Source: Leuctra nigra
Taxonomy: Eukaryota; Arthropoda; Insecta; Plecoptera; Leuctridae
NCBI GenBank assembly: GCA_934045905.1
Contig: OW203766.1
Span: 29,692,309-29,756,308 of the forward strand
Direction of reading: 5' to 3'
DNA length: 64,000 nt
Shown: piece after piece, positions 49,501-58,600 of the stretch
Layout: the number at the start of each line of letters is the position of its first letter
Numbering within the stretch: the first letter of the stretch is position 1
Notes under the pieces: generated by a model
Database searches by the model: none
Told to the model about the DNA's origin: nothing
What the model saw: the letters and a program-made list of their open reading frames with translations, nothing else
Position numbers and translations under genes: made by a program

Positions 49501-52500
49501 AAAAACAATTATGAATGAAAAATGTTTATCGTATTCGTTATTATTCATGTGTGCTTCATTTACTTTCCATTGTTGTTCGCACTGAACAAGTTAGAAAGGA
49601 AGAGCTCGTTGTACCTACTGATTGGTAGGCATTTCTCAGACAAGAATCATATCTGTATTGAAACGTCACACACGTATTTTTGTTGGATTTTTTTAGAAAT
49701 TATTTCAATTAAATAATTCGAAATTCCAGCCTTCTAGTGCAATATTTGTATAATTTTTGAAATTTTGTGGTACTCATAAAATCTTAAACCTCTTATCGCG
49801 ACTACCAGTCGTAGTTAGGACACAAACTGTAGTATAAACAGACCGTTTTTGCGTTTTGCGTTTTCCGTTTCTTTTCTTATTAACCAATCACAAATCTGCC
49901 GTGATCGGTTTCTGGACTTGTGATTGGTAAGAAAAAAAAAGTTAAACGTAAACTGAAAAACAGTCTATGTGGATCCAGCTTACGTTGCCTAAAATATAGA
50001 TATTTGTATTAGAGGGGTGATTTGAAGACTGGTTTCATCACTGGTATTTATCATAACATAATGAGACGGCTGTACCCTTAACTAATAAAACTATGTATGA
50101 TTTTATATTTTTGATAAAAACGACATAAGTATACATAATGTTTGAAGGGTACAACCATAAAGTGACGTTAGACAACTAACGTCACGATAATCTGAACTTG
50201 ATAATACAGCGACGTCATAGTATTAAACAAACATCCTGATTGTTCAAGACACGAAGCTCAACAATCTAAATCATTGTCAACGTCAAGTACATAATATCCG
50301 TGACATATTTTGATAATCAAAGGTCATAATGTAACTTTGATAGATTACTTTTAAACACCCATGAGTGCAATGTTAATCTCACCTTCACACCAATGAAGTG
50401 CAGATATCTAATACAGCATGACTAATGAGAAAGTGCTAAGTATCCAAATAAATCACTGCAATCACTAAAGGAATAATGTTTTACATGCACGCACTTGGAA
50501 AGAGAACCGTCACTTTACCCCAATTTGAATAATTGTCTATGAGCAGAATCGAAATTCCTTACATTACGCATCACATCATGAAAACGGCAATTACGATCTA
50601 GATCATTCTTCAAGAAATGTGTTGCCCATAAACATGAGTTCTCTAGATTCTGGCCTTCAAATGACCTATCAATCACAAGAATGAGATCAGTAGTAATTTC
50701 ACTCCTACAATAAAAAGACATGAAAGCCAAAGCACTGTCGCCCACTTCTCAATAATCCTGCATATGGCGGAAGATTATCTTCCAATAAAGATAGAACGAA
50801 ACTCTGGATCAACTAGAGGATGTATTTGGGAATTGGAGCATTCAATGAGGGGACTATTTGTCTGTTGTGTCCTGCAGTGTTGGAATACCTGCGTCCCAGC
50901 AAGCGCACTCTCGGGCTGAACCTGACTATCCTATGTGTCTGTTGTGTCCTGCAGTGTTGGAATACCTGCGTCCCAGCAAGCGCACTCTCGGGCTGAACCT
51001 GACTATCCTATGTGTCTGTTGTGTCCTGCAGTGTTGGAATACCTCCGTCCCAGCAAGCGCACTCTCGGGCTGAACCTGACTATCCTATGTGTCTGTTGTG
51101 TCCTGCAGTGTTGGAATACCTGCGTCCCAGCAAGCGCACTCTCGTGCTGAACCTGACTATCCTATGTGTCTGTTGGGTCCTGCAGTGTTGGAATACCTGC
51201 GTCCCAGCAAGCGCACTCTCGGGCTGAACCTGACTATCCTATGTGTCTGTTGTGTCCTGCAGTGTTGGAATACCTGCGTCCCAGCAAGCGCACTCTCGGG
51301 CTGAACCTGACTATCCTATGTGTCTGTTGTGTCCTGCAGTGTTGGAATACCTGCGTCCCAGCAAGCGCACTCTCGGGCTGAACCTGACTATCCTATGTGT
51401 CTGTTGTGTCCTGCAGTGTTGGAATACCTGCGTCCCAGCAAGCGCACTCTCGGGCTGAACCTGACTATCGGGGTGTTCTACACGGTGGGGTCCACAGCTC
51501 TGCCGTGGATCTCGCTGGCTCTGGGGACCTGGCGGCGTCTGCTGTTCATCACCACCCTACCCTTGCTCGCTGTGCCGCTGTTCTACGTGCTGGTGCCAGA
51601 GAGCGCGCGCTGGCTGCTCAGCAAGGGCAGGACTGCTGAGGCGATACGCTGCTTTCAGAGGGTGGCGGCGTTCAATGGCAGGAAGCTGGATCCAGATCTA
51701 GTAGATCAGTTCAAGGTGGGTTCTGCGAGGAAGTCACTACTTTGCATCCTCTTTTTGTTCTTGGAGTGATTTGTGCATGACAACTTTTTTATGTCCCTCC
51801 ATCATTAAGATTTAACTTTGTTTTCATCAGAGATCAGCGGAGGCTGTAGTTGAGACCAAACCCCCGAATCTTCTGGGCCTCTTCAGGACACCGAGACTGC
51901 GGCGAAAGACCTGCATACTCATCTTCAAATCGTGATTATATCTTACAATCTTACCAGAAAAATCTACAAGAATTTATATTGACATTCGCAAAGGAATAGA
52001 CAATACAGAACCTTCTGATTGATGATTTGTAATAATGTTCTCTATCTCTCTCTAGAATCGTGTTGACCCTTTGCTACGACGCCATCTCGCGCAACGTGAG
52101 TGGTCTGGGTTACAACAGCTTCATCGTGTTCAGCATCACATCTGTGGTCACTCTGCCGGCGTGTGGCATCATTCTGCTCCTCCAGGACCGCATCGGGAGG
52201 AAGGCGATGGCGAGCTCCTCTCTGGCGTTCACAGGAGTCTGCATGATAGTTGCTGCCGTGGTGCTGGCGACAGAGGGTGACACAGGTAAGAAGTAGCAGA
52301 GGGTGACATGTTGGGAGTCATGGTAGTTGATCTGGTCTTTGCTGCGCCCTACTGGAAACTGACCTAGGTACTGGAAGCTTCCTACAGTTTATAAAGGTGC
52401 GCATTTAGTCTCGTTGAGGTTCGTGATTTTTTTCTGACTTTTTAGTTTTTATGTTTTTAGCTTTAAGAAGATTACGTAAGTTCTGAAGAACAATTTCCAA

Positions 52501-53477
52501 TGTTGCAGCGCCTGAGACAGTGATCACCCTCTCGTTCCTCGGCCGCCTCGGCATCAACGTGGCCTACAACTCCGGTGTCCAGTACGCCGCTGAGCTGATA
52601 CCCACGGAGGTCAGAGGGCAGGGAGTGTCCATGATACACATGACGGGGTATCTCGTACTCTTCACCAGCCCCTACATTCTCATGACAGTGAGTGCAACTT
52701 ACATTCATTCTACGAAGCTTCTGATACATTCAAGCATAGCTCGTTTACAGAAGCGTTTGAAATTTCAATATTTTAAAAATTCCAAAACAAATATATTATT
52801 TTAAATTCAGACATTCTACTTTGTCATAGATTTCGGTTATTCTCTCACAACTCAGAGATGTTTTCGTTCCACAACCATGAGAAACAAGGGGAATTGAATC
52901 AATACAAAAGGCTCCATTTTCCTGGGGAAAAAATACCTATGAATTTTTACAAGTTATAGATAAGTTTTAAACTAATTGCTGGAGCTTTTTTCCTTCTTAA
53001 AAACTCAATTTTAAGTTTCACGAATGTGCTCAGAAACTTGATCGATTAACTACACAACTTCTTGTTTAAATTCATTCATGCTCGTTGAAAACATTCCGAA
53101 ACAAAATGCTACATAGGTATACTCTTAGTTTTTAATTATTCTCATTCAGCTCGAAGATTTCAACATTTTTTAGTGTACAACATCAAAAGGTTCAACCATT
53201 CCACTATTCAACGTGTGTGTTCCTTCAGGAGCATCTCTGGATCGCCACTCCCGACTTGCTGCTTGGGTCCATGGCTATCCTGGGCGCCCTGCTCTGCCTC
53301 CTGCTGCCTGAGACTCTGGACAGAGCGCTGCCTGTGACTCTGGAGGACGGGGAGTTGTTCGGGGAGGGTGAGGGAGTGTGGGAGTTCGCGTGCTGCAAGA
53401 GGAGAAGCAAGGGAGTGTTCAAGATGACGGTCAGCACAGAAGGACTTGTCAAGGGAGATGAGAAGTGCTATTCTTGA
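40544..53477 (+). CDS. SLC22-like organic cation/solute transporter, paralogue B (8 coding exons)
   Basis: Exons 40544-40550, 43998-44368, 48473-48731, 51417-51715, 51831-51931, 52056-52285, 52509-52687 and 53229-53477 join into 1695 nt (564 residues). Exon sizes and phases match gene A except for the shorter last exon. The motifs are the same: GDFSRYQ, LADRIGRLHV, PESARWLLSKGR, DRIGRKAM, ELIPTEVRGQG, LPET. It differs from A by scattered substitutions, mainly in the TM1 region, residues 180-200 and the C-terminal tail. Coding exons are nearly identical to A at the nucleotide level, synonymous sites included, yet introns do not align. The same two introns carry acceptor-containing minisatellites. 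The frame is fully open, so this is not a pseudogene on sequence grounds. Probable role: plasma-membrane carrier of small organic ions, substrate unknown. An AATAAA lies at 53826-53831. Confidence 0.9.
40640..40820 (+). mobile_element. SINE fragment (gene B intron 1)
   Basis: TTCCTGACTGA, CTCAGTCAAGAGGCAAATTG, GACCGCTTCCTTCCC in family order. Confidence 0.6.
41423..41564. mobile_element. Short inverted-repeat element (TTTTTCAATACTCTG ends)
   Basis: About 142 bp with 25-nt inverted ends (CCAGTTTTTCAATACTCTG against CAGAGTATTGAAAGACTGG). In gene B intron 1, 190 bp from another such element. Confidence 0.75.
41751..41907. mobile_element. Short inverted-repeat element (AGGCCCGGTATTACC ends)
   Basis: 157 bp, nearly all foldable; ends AGGCCCGGTATTACCAAAG and its complement with one mismatch. 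In gene B intron 1. Confidence 0.82.
43322..43515 (+). repeat. Dispersed GCGAGC-type repeat, right-end fragment
   Basis: Interior phrase TTTCAGCTCGATCGGATGAA and right end TACGCTCGCTCAATA only. Confidence 0.65.
43606..43975 (+). repeat. Dispersed GCGAGC-type repeat, left-end fragment before gene B exon 2
   Basis: Starts AAAACGCTCAGTGTAACGCG and decays just before the acceptor of gene B exon 2, so it may supply that acceptor's intron context. Confidence 0.65.
43998..44368 (+). CDS. Gene B exon 2 (N-terminus, TM1, extracellular loop)
   Basis: Acceptor CTTTGCTAG, donor GAG|GTAAGA. Same length as gene A exon 2 (371 nt). Encodes MTVDTMLAHAGDFSRYQ, TM1 and the Cys-rich loop. A fragment of the dispersed GCGAGC repeat family lies directly upstream. 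Confidence 0.9.
45522..45735. mobile_element. Terminal-inverted-repeat element (GTACACTCGACAATTCAT ends)
   Basis: 214 bp in gene B intron 2, with about 29-nt perfect inverted termini. An older relative, matching in the interior (TTGTTATTATCATTGAAAT, CAGACAATCA), lies at about 17275-17385. Confidence 0.88.
46362..47370 (+). repeat. Dispersed GCGAGC-type repeat, long copy (gene B intron 2)
   Basis: Full left and right ends about 1 kb apart; the interior resembles copy 1 (GATTTGATATGCG, GGCAGGGATGAA). Confidence 0.75.
48114..48511 (+). repeat. 96-bp minisatellite carrying 4 splice acceptors (gene B intron 2/exon 3)
   Basis: Exon-start positions 48186, 48281, 48377 and 48473 (spacing 95, 96, 96). 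The left edge ATGGCAATCACCTCTGTTCG resembles the exon stretch ATGGCGAGCACCTCTG, a possible homology that seeded the duplication. The third acceptor opens an in-frame 32-codon extension because the boundary codon is CAG rather than TAG. Confidence 0.95.
48473..48731 (+). CDS. Gene B exon 3 (TM2-TM4 region)
   Basis: Starts MNWVCDDLWRAPLGLSLFF; donor ATTG|GTAAGT. The acceptor TGCACCAG is the last of four in the 96-bp array (48186, 48281, 48377, 48473). CAG instead of TAG before the ATG makes the preceding unit readable in frame. Confidence 0.9.
48832..49090 (+). mobile_element. Near-complete SINE (gene B intron 3)
   Basis: Box-A-like TTGGCTCAGGCAG, then body blocks TTCCTGACTGAGGG, CCTCAGTCGAGAGGCGAA, GGTTCCCTACTATTAGGCCA, CGTCTCCTTCCC, and 3' end CCTGAACAATGCGACGTTGA. 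Box B is poorly conserved. Used here as family reference. Confidence 0.7.
49770..50060. mobile_element. Inverted-repeat element interrupted by a second element
   Basis: Outer sequence is the reverse complement of the 25407-25569 family (GCGACTACCAGTCGTA ... GAGGGGTGATTTG). It is split after AGTATAAA by 49839-49984, whose core (ACCAATCACAA ... ACTTGTGATTGGT) is itself an inverted repeat and recurs at 11672-11792. Confidence 0.75.
50859..51469 (+). repeat. 77-bp minisatellite carrying 8 splice acceptors (gene B intron 3/exon 4)
   Basis: Same 77-bp unit as in gene A, eight acceptors from 50878 to 51417. Three units carry private substitutions (CCTCCGTCC, CTCGTGCTG, TGTTGGGTCC), so the copies are not assembly clones of one another. 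The left edge (GACTATTTGTCTGTTG) looks like the ancestral, unduplicated intron end. Confidence 0.97.
51417..51715 (+). CDS. Gene B exon 4 (TM5-TM6, PESARWLL signature)
   Basis: Last of eight 77-bp acceptor copies (first at 50878). Beyond the repeated 53 nt, I find only one nucleotide difference from gene A exon 4. Donor AAG|GTGGGT. Confidence 0.9.
51831..51931 (+). CDS. Gene B exon 5 (central cytoplasmic loop)
   Basis: Acceptor TTTTCATCAG, 101 nt as in gene A. The donor is ATC|GTGATT, weaker than the GTGAGT of gene A. The intron before it is only 115 nt. Confidence 0.85.
52056..52285 (+). CDS. Gene B exon 6 (TM7-TM9)
   Basis: Acceptor CTCTCTCTAG, donor ACAG|GTAAGA. Encodes SRNVSGLGYNSF and DRIGRKAM; only the last five residues before the junction differ noticeably from gene A. 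Confidence 0.88.
52509..52687 (+). CDS. Gene B exon 7 (TM10-TM11)
   Basis: Acceptor TGTTGCAG, donor ACA|GTGAGT. Encodes the ELIPTEVRGQG loop and TM11; 179 nt as in gene A. Confidence 0.88.
53229..53477 (+). CDS. Gene B exon 8 (TM12, tail, stop)
   Basis: Acceptor CCTTCAG; encodes EHLWIATPDLLLGSMAILG, LPETLDRALP and a shorter basic tail (CCKRRSKG) ending at TGA. Confidence 0.88.
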   Translation, partial: EHLWIATPDLLLGSMAILGALLCLLLPETLDRALPVTLEDGELFGEGEGVWEFACCKRRSKGVFKMTVSTEGLVKGDEKCYS

Positions 53478-54070
53478 TCTTGTGCTATAGAAGATTACTA
53501 ACCCACCGGCTACTAATGTATTGAAAGAATTTAGGACACACCAAGGCACCCTAATTATTTGGTGTTTTTGGAGTGTCAATTAAGTCACCCTAAGTAAGAG
53601 CGTGTTTTTTAAGCTCAGAGGACCACAGTATTATAACTACACAGGTACCTACAACTCAATCGTAATAATTGACTTAAACAAGAAATGAATTACTGAATTC
53701 AGGAACTCAATGGAGTAGGTATTGATAGTTGGAAAATCCGCTATGTAGGTATTATAGTATTGTTTTTAATATTATTATTGTCTGTTCCTTTTTATATAAT
53801 ATATTCCATCTACCTGTACCTATAAAATAAATAGAGCATAATCATACTACTTCATGTCCAGTGCATATCCTACTTCTGTACCACACTGGGTTACTACTTG
53901 CAAATGAATTGTGACTTCAAAATTTTTCTTATATTAGAAAATTTAATTACAATTATAATTTTAAAATAAAAAAAAACACAGAAAGGATTGAATGTTGTGA
54001 ATAGCATCAACTTTGAACGAACCAAAACCATTCTATCACTTGACTAGTTCGAGTTGATGTTGACAAGGAA

Positions 54071-54758
54071 GAAGTAGAATGTATGTAGCTCTGGCAACAA
54101 CAATCGTTGAAGGACGATCTACAAGTAGTATGTAGGTAGCTCTGGCAACAACAATCGTTGAAGGAAGATCTGCAAGTAGTATGTAGGTAGCTCTGGCAAC
54201 AACAATCGTTGAAGGACGATCTACAAGTAGTATGTAGGTAGCTCTGGCAAAAACAATCGTTGAAGGAAGATCTGCAAGTAGAATGTAGGTAGCTCTGGCA
54301 ACAACAATCGTTGAAGGACGATCTACAAGTAGTATGTAGGTAGCTCTGGCAACAACAATCGGTGAAGGAAGATCTGCAAGTAGTATGTAGGTAACTCTGG
54401 CAACAACAATCGTTGAAGGACGATCTACAAGTAGTATGTAGGTAGCTCTGGCAACAACAATCGTTGAAGGACGATCTGCAAGTAGAATGTAGGTAGCTCT
54501 GGCAACAACAATCGTTGAAGGACGATCTACAAGTAGTATGTAGGTAGCTCTGGCAAAAACAATCGTTGAAGGAAGATCTGCAAGTAGAATGTAGGTAGCT
54601 CTGGCAACAACAATCGTTGAAGGACGATCTACAAGTAGTATGTAGGTAGCTCTGGCAACAACAATCGTTGAAGGAAGATCTGCAAGTAGTATGTAGGCAA
54701 CTCTGGCAACAACAATCATTGAAGGAAGATCTGCAAGTAGTATGTAGGTAACTCTGGC
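54071..54758. repeat. 51-bp minisatellite between gene B and the ZMYM-like gene
   Basis: About 13.5 units of 51 bp (GTAGCTCTGGCAACAACAAT core). Two unit types, GACGATCTACAAG and GAAGATCTGCAAG, tend to alternate, giving a 102-bp higher-order pattern. Since 51 is divisible by 3 a 227-codon frame stays open on the minus strand (17-residue repeat IVVARATYILLADLPST), best explained as a by-product. Confidence 0.95.
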
Positions 54759-55413
54759 TTATTTACTACCTCTAGCACTCTCCAGGATGTGAAAGAAGCA
54801 TGTAGAAAATCACAGCGCAATTATTGCTCTTCCAGAAAACATTTTTTCAAGAAACAGACAGCATTAGCATTTGTTAAAGTCAGCCATCCATCACACTCTA
54901 TATTATATAATGTGTTGACACTAACTGAACTACCTAAGTGAATCCTTTCAGTTGGGCCAATTTGTCAATAAATAATATTTCATTCATTCTCAACTAGTTA
55001 CAGATATAGGTAGAGGGATATACAGTCTGGCCTTGAAAAGATGAACACAATATTGTAAATTTATCTGCATATTTATTTTGAGTCACAGAACAAAACAGAT
55101 ACAAAATCAAGTCAGTAAGAATGTGCCTGATCTACAGCGAGACCAGCCTAGGAATAAGCTGCATTGATAATAGTCTACAGTTACTGATAGGGATGCTGTA
55201 CAAACAATCATGTAGGTAGTCAATACCTTACGACGACTTAGCTACATACACAGTACATAACCAAGTTTTCTTAAACTGTAGAACATCCAACAAGCTTTTC
55301 ACAGCAAAATTAGTGAAAAAAAATATTACTAATTCCTCAACAGAGCAGTATTGATAAACAATTAGGTAAGTATGTAATTAAGAAAGTAGGTACATCTCGT
55401 ACCGTTGTTTTTT
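54759..55413. other. Spacer between the 51-bp array and the ZMYM-like 3' end
   Basis: No gene seen. CAATAAATAATATTTCATTCATTC near 54966 resembles a LINE 3' tail but no coding remnant accompanies it. Confidence 0.35.
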
Positions 55414-55419
55414 TTTATT
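55414..55419 (-). promoter_or_regulatory. Candidate poly(A) signal of the ZMYM-like gene
   Basis: TTTATT on the plus strand (AATAAA on the minus), 46 nt past the stop codon. Confidence 0.5.
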
Positions 55420-55464
55420 GACACAAGACGATTGCAAACTGTTGGTCCCTGTCACTTTTCAACA

Positions 55465-55639
55465 CTACGAAGTAATAAGAGCAATGTTGATTTCTTTGAC
55501 CATCTTCACCCTATGGAGCATCTTCATGAGAGGGTCTTTGCCTAGAGCCATAGTTGAGTACCAAACAGGACTGTCGGGAACGCAAGATCTCTCCGGAAGC
55601 AAGTAGAATACATCGTTACGAGTCTTCACGCTCTCAGGG
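55465..55639 (-). CDS. ZMYM-like gene terminal exon
   Basis: Acceptor CCCTTGCAG. Encodes [34 protein letters not shown] and a final helix ending in a stop. AATAAA on this strand follows at 55419-55414. Confidence 0.9.
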
Positions 55640-58600
55640 CTGCAAGGGAAGAAATGGCTTATTAGCATTTCATTTAGATACTTTAATAAGACTGTGCCAA
55701 ATTTTAGATTAGTACATATTAATTTGAAATTAAACGGTTTTCAAGAATTTTTAGAATAATGCAATCAAGGCACAAGTCAGAAAATCAAATCAGACAATTT
55801 TGGAAGAATGACGAAACATCAATGATTAATTATGTATTCTCATATTTAGGGAAATATAACAAATGGATTTCAATCTAGCTTTTCTCGAAATTTTGAGACC
55901 TGCAGAACTCTACTTTACTTTTTGTTCTGTTTTGGCGTCGTTACAGGATGTGCAGTCCTACTGTCCTTCCTCACTCAACAACTCTACTCCTTTGACGATG
56001 CGCCATTATAGTTGGTAGAGGATTCCTAACTATCGGGATTTCAAGCGAGTGAGAAGTTAGATCCCTGCTGATAGTATCCCATCCCAAGGACGGTGTAACG
56101 CTCGCCGAGAGACTGATAACAGGTGGAGGGGTGTACACTAACACTAACATTACACTAACTCCCAACCTCCTCAGTCTCTCTGGCCCAACGGCAGCAACTG
56201 GCAAGCCAGAGTTAAATGGTCACCCATCCAACAGCTGACTGCGCTCAATGTTGCTTCACCTCGGTGATCTGACGAGAACCGAGGTATCCAATACACCAGC
56301 CATGGGCGTTGGGTTGCTTCAAATATTTGCATTGTAAAATACTATTTTTTAGGTAATTTTATTATGAAATCTTGACATAAAGTCTGAAGAGATCTTGGAC
56401 TTACCACTTTGAGAGGTAGAATTCATACAATTTCACAGGACACCGTAGAGGATTTTCCTCATTTTCCTGCTGCTCATAGACTTTCTTCTTCCTTGAGTTG
56501 GCTTCTACAACAAACCAATCAACAAAGATTAGAACTAAGTCTAACCATGAGCAATAGTGTGAAGTCAAGTCACACATTCAGCAATCACCATTTTAGCCTT
56601 ATATTATCTAGTTCAAAAACATTCAAAAACATATTGAAAATTGGGGTACCGAATACCTATACAGGCTATACACATTTTTAAAAAATACATCAAGTACCTA
56701 CTGTCTACAAAATATTATGTACTATAATCTTCATCACTAGAGAAGTATGAATCAGCTTGCTCAATTATCTCTTAGTCTACTCACCAAGTGACGCTTGAGG
56801 GGGATAGAATCTGAGCAGGACGTTCCTGCTGCCGGGCACTTTGGTCGCTCCCGGCTGGTTGGGATTACGTTTCCAATGTTTCATGATGTGGGAGAAGGAC
56901 AACTGCATGTGTTCCTCCACAGTCTGAAACCAGTCACACAGATCATTCAATACTTTAATAAGTACTAGAGAGTAAACATTACCTTTTAGAGCTGCAAGAA
57001 TCAACTTTATCAGAGATATACACATTATAAGCAAACCATGACCATCCATACTCATAGGTATTTCCAAGAGAGCTTCTTGAAAGATGAGACAGAAAGAAAA
57101 ACACTCAAACTTTAGGCTTGGTCCACCCTACAATCAAGCAGGGCATCTTAGAGTAACTGCAATGGACCGCTTTCCTTTGTAACACAAAAAGTTTGAACGA
57201 GATTAAGAAAAGCAAACATGAAAGAACTCTGCAGTGAAGGAATTACCACCTTGCGTTTTTATTAATTTTAAATAGATAAATATAATATTCATAAAATGAA
57301 TTACAGTTGACTTGGCCAGGTAGGAAGAGAGACAACGTACCGTCAGGTTAAAGTGCTTTGTGTTGAAGAACATAAGCGTGCTGAGCAGAACGTGAGGCGA
57401 GTGCGCTCCCAGCTGCTTGCTCTCCCACAAGTGTTCTTCTTCCACGCGCGTCACGATGAACTCTGTGGGACAAAGACAGAGCTACACGGCCGCGTCAACG
57501 GAGCCAGCGACAACGACAGAAGACACCGTCACTTACTTGCATCGTTGTAGATCACGGAGAACCGCTTGGCCACTTCGTCCAAACATTCCGTGAACTTTTC
57601 ATAATAAGCGTCTGTGAAAATATTGTCTATTCGGTTGTTTTCAAACAAATATTGCTGAATGCCTGAAATCAGAAAGAAAAACTCATCTAAGAATATGATC
57701 GATAGAATTAGTAATTAATTACTAATTTTATTATTGACTGAACCATCATGTACAAACTTCTACACCACTAACGAGTGCTACAGTTACAAATAAATGAGTA
57801 GCATCAGCGCGAGCGTACCTAAGACGAGGTAGTATATGGTGTCGGGAGCGTACTCCGTCCCGTTTGGCTTGCGGACCTCCTTGACGAAGAGACAGAGCGA
57901 GTAGTTGAGCTCGTCGGAGGTGAGCTGCAGGATCTCGGGCTTGAAGAGCTTCAGCTTGCGGTTGTTGCTCGCCTTCTCCAGCTCCGCGTTCTTCTCCTTC
58001 ACCCACTGCCGCCACGCGCTCACGCCCAGCGTGTACTTCAAGCACATGTTCGCGTCCGGCTTCTCCACCTGCAGACGTTAAGGTCACCGTTACCCAAAGT
58101 GGTTCAGACAAATCAATACGATGGTTTTGAAGAGAATTCTGCAGAGCGGTGAAGGCTGAGAAAGAGGTGAAGGAATTTGATAAGAGATGTCAAGAAAAGA
58201 AATGACTGGTGGAAGGAGTAAAAGCTAGAGGAAGAAGAGGATAATGTCAGGACCGGACTGCTGGTAACATGTTAAACCAGGCCCTAGAAGACTGGTGGGG
58301 GAACCTTTCTTCTTGTAATGACTGTTGCTTTTACTAATTATGTTGGTAAAAGTGTAATACTTTATAAGTGTTCATTGTTGTCTAAAATGTAATCCAACAA
58401 GCAGTGAATTGACAGTTGCAATAAATAGATACACGAAAAGCAATCCATGAATTATTCTAATAATATAAATAGAAATATAAGCAGCAACTCAACATGGCGC
58501 AGTCGGTAGGAAGCTAGACCTGCAAAGAGCAGTCGACAAATGCAGAGCGGCAGAGCAAACGAAACATCAAATGAAAGAACTAGCTGAAGTAAGCAAAACT

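Larger units (their letters stand above)
48732..50858 (+). other. Gene B intron 3, unique part
   Basis: Contains one of the most complete SINE copies (48832-49090) and a nested pair of inverted-repeat elements (49770-50060). Nothing coding recognised. Confidence 0.55.

Noticed and set aside
54036..54719. 227-codon minus-strand repeat protein
   Set aside because: Open only because the 51-bp unit is divisible by 3; no start context, no splice support, unit variation not protein-preserving.
57746..58111. 121-codon minus frame overlapping the ZMYM-like exon
   Set aside because: Other frame of the real exon 57819-58068; the family match is in the neighbouring frame.
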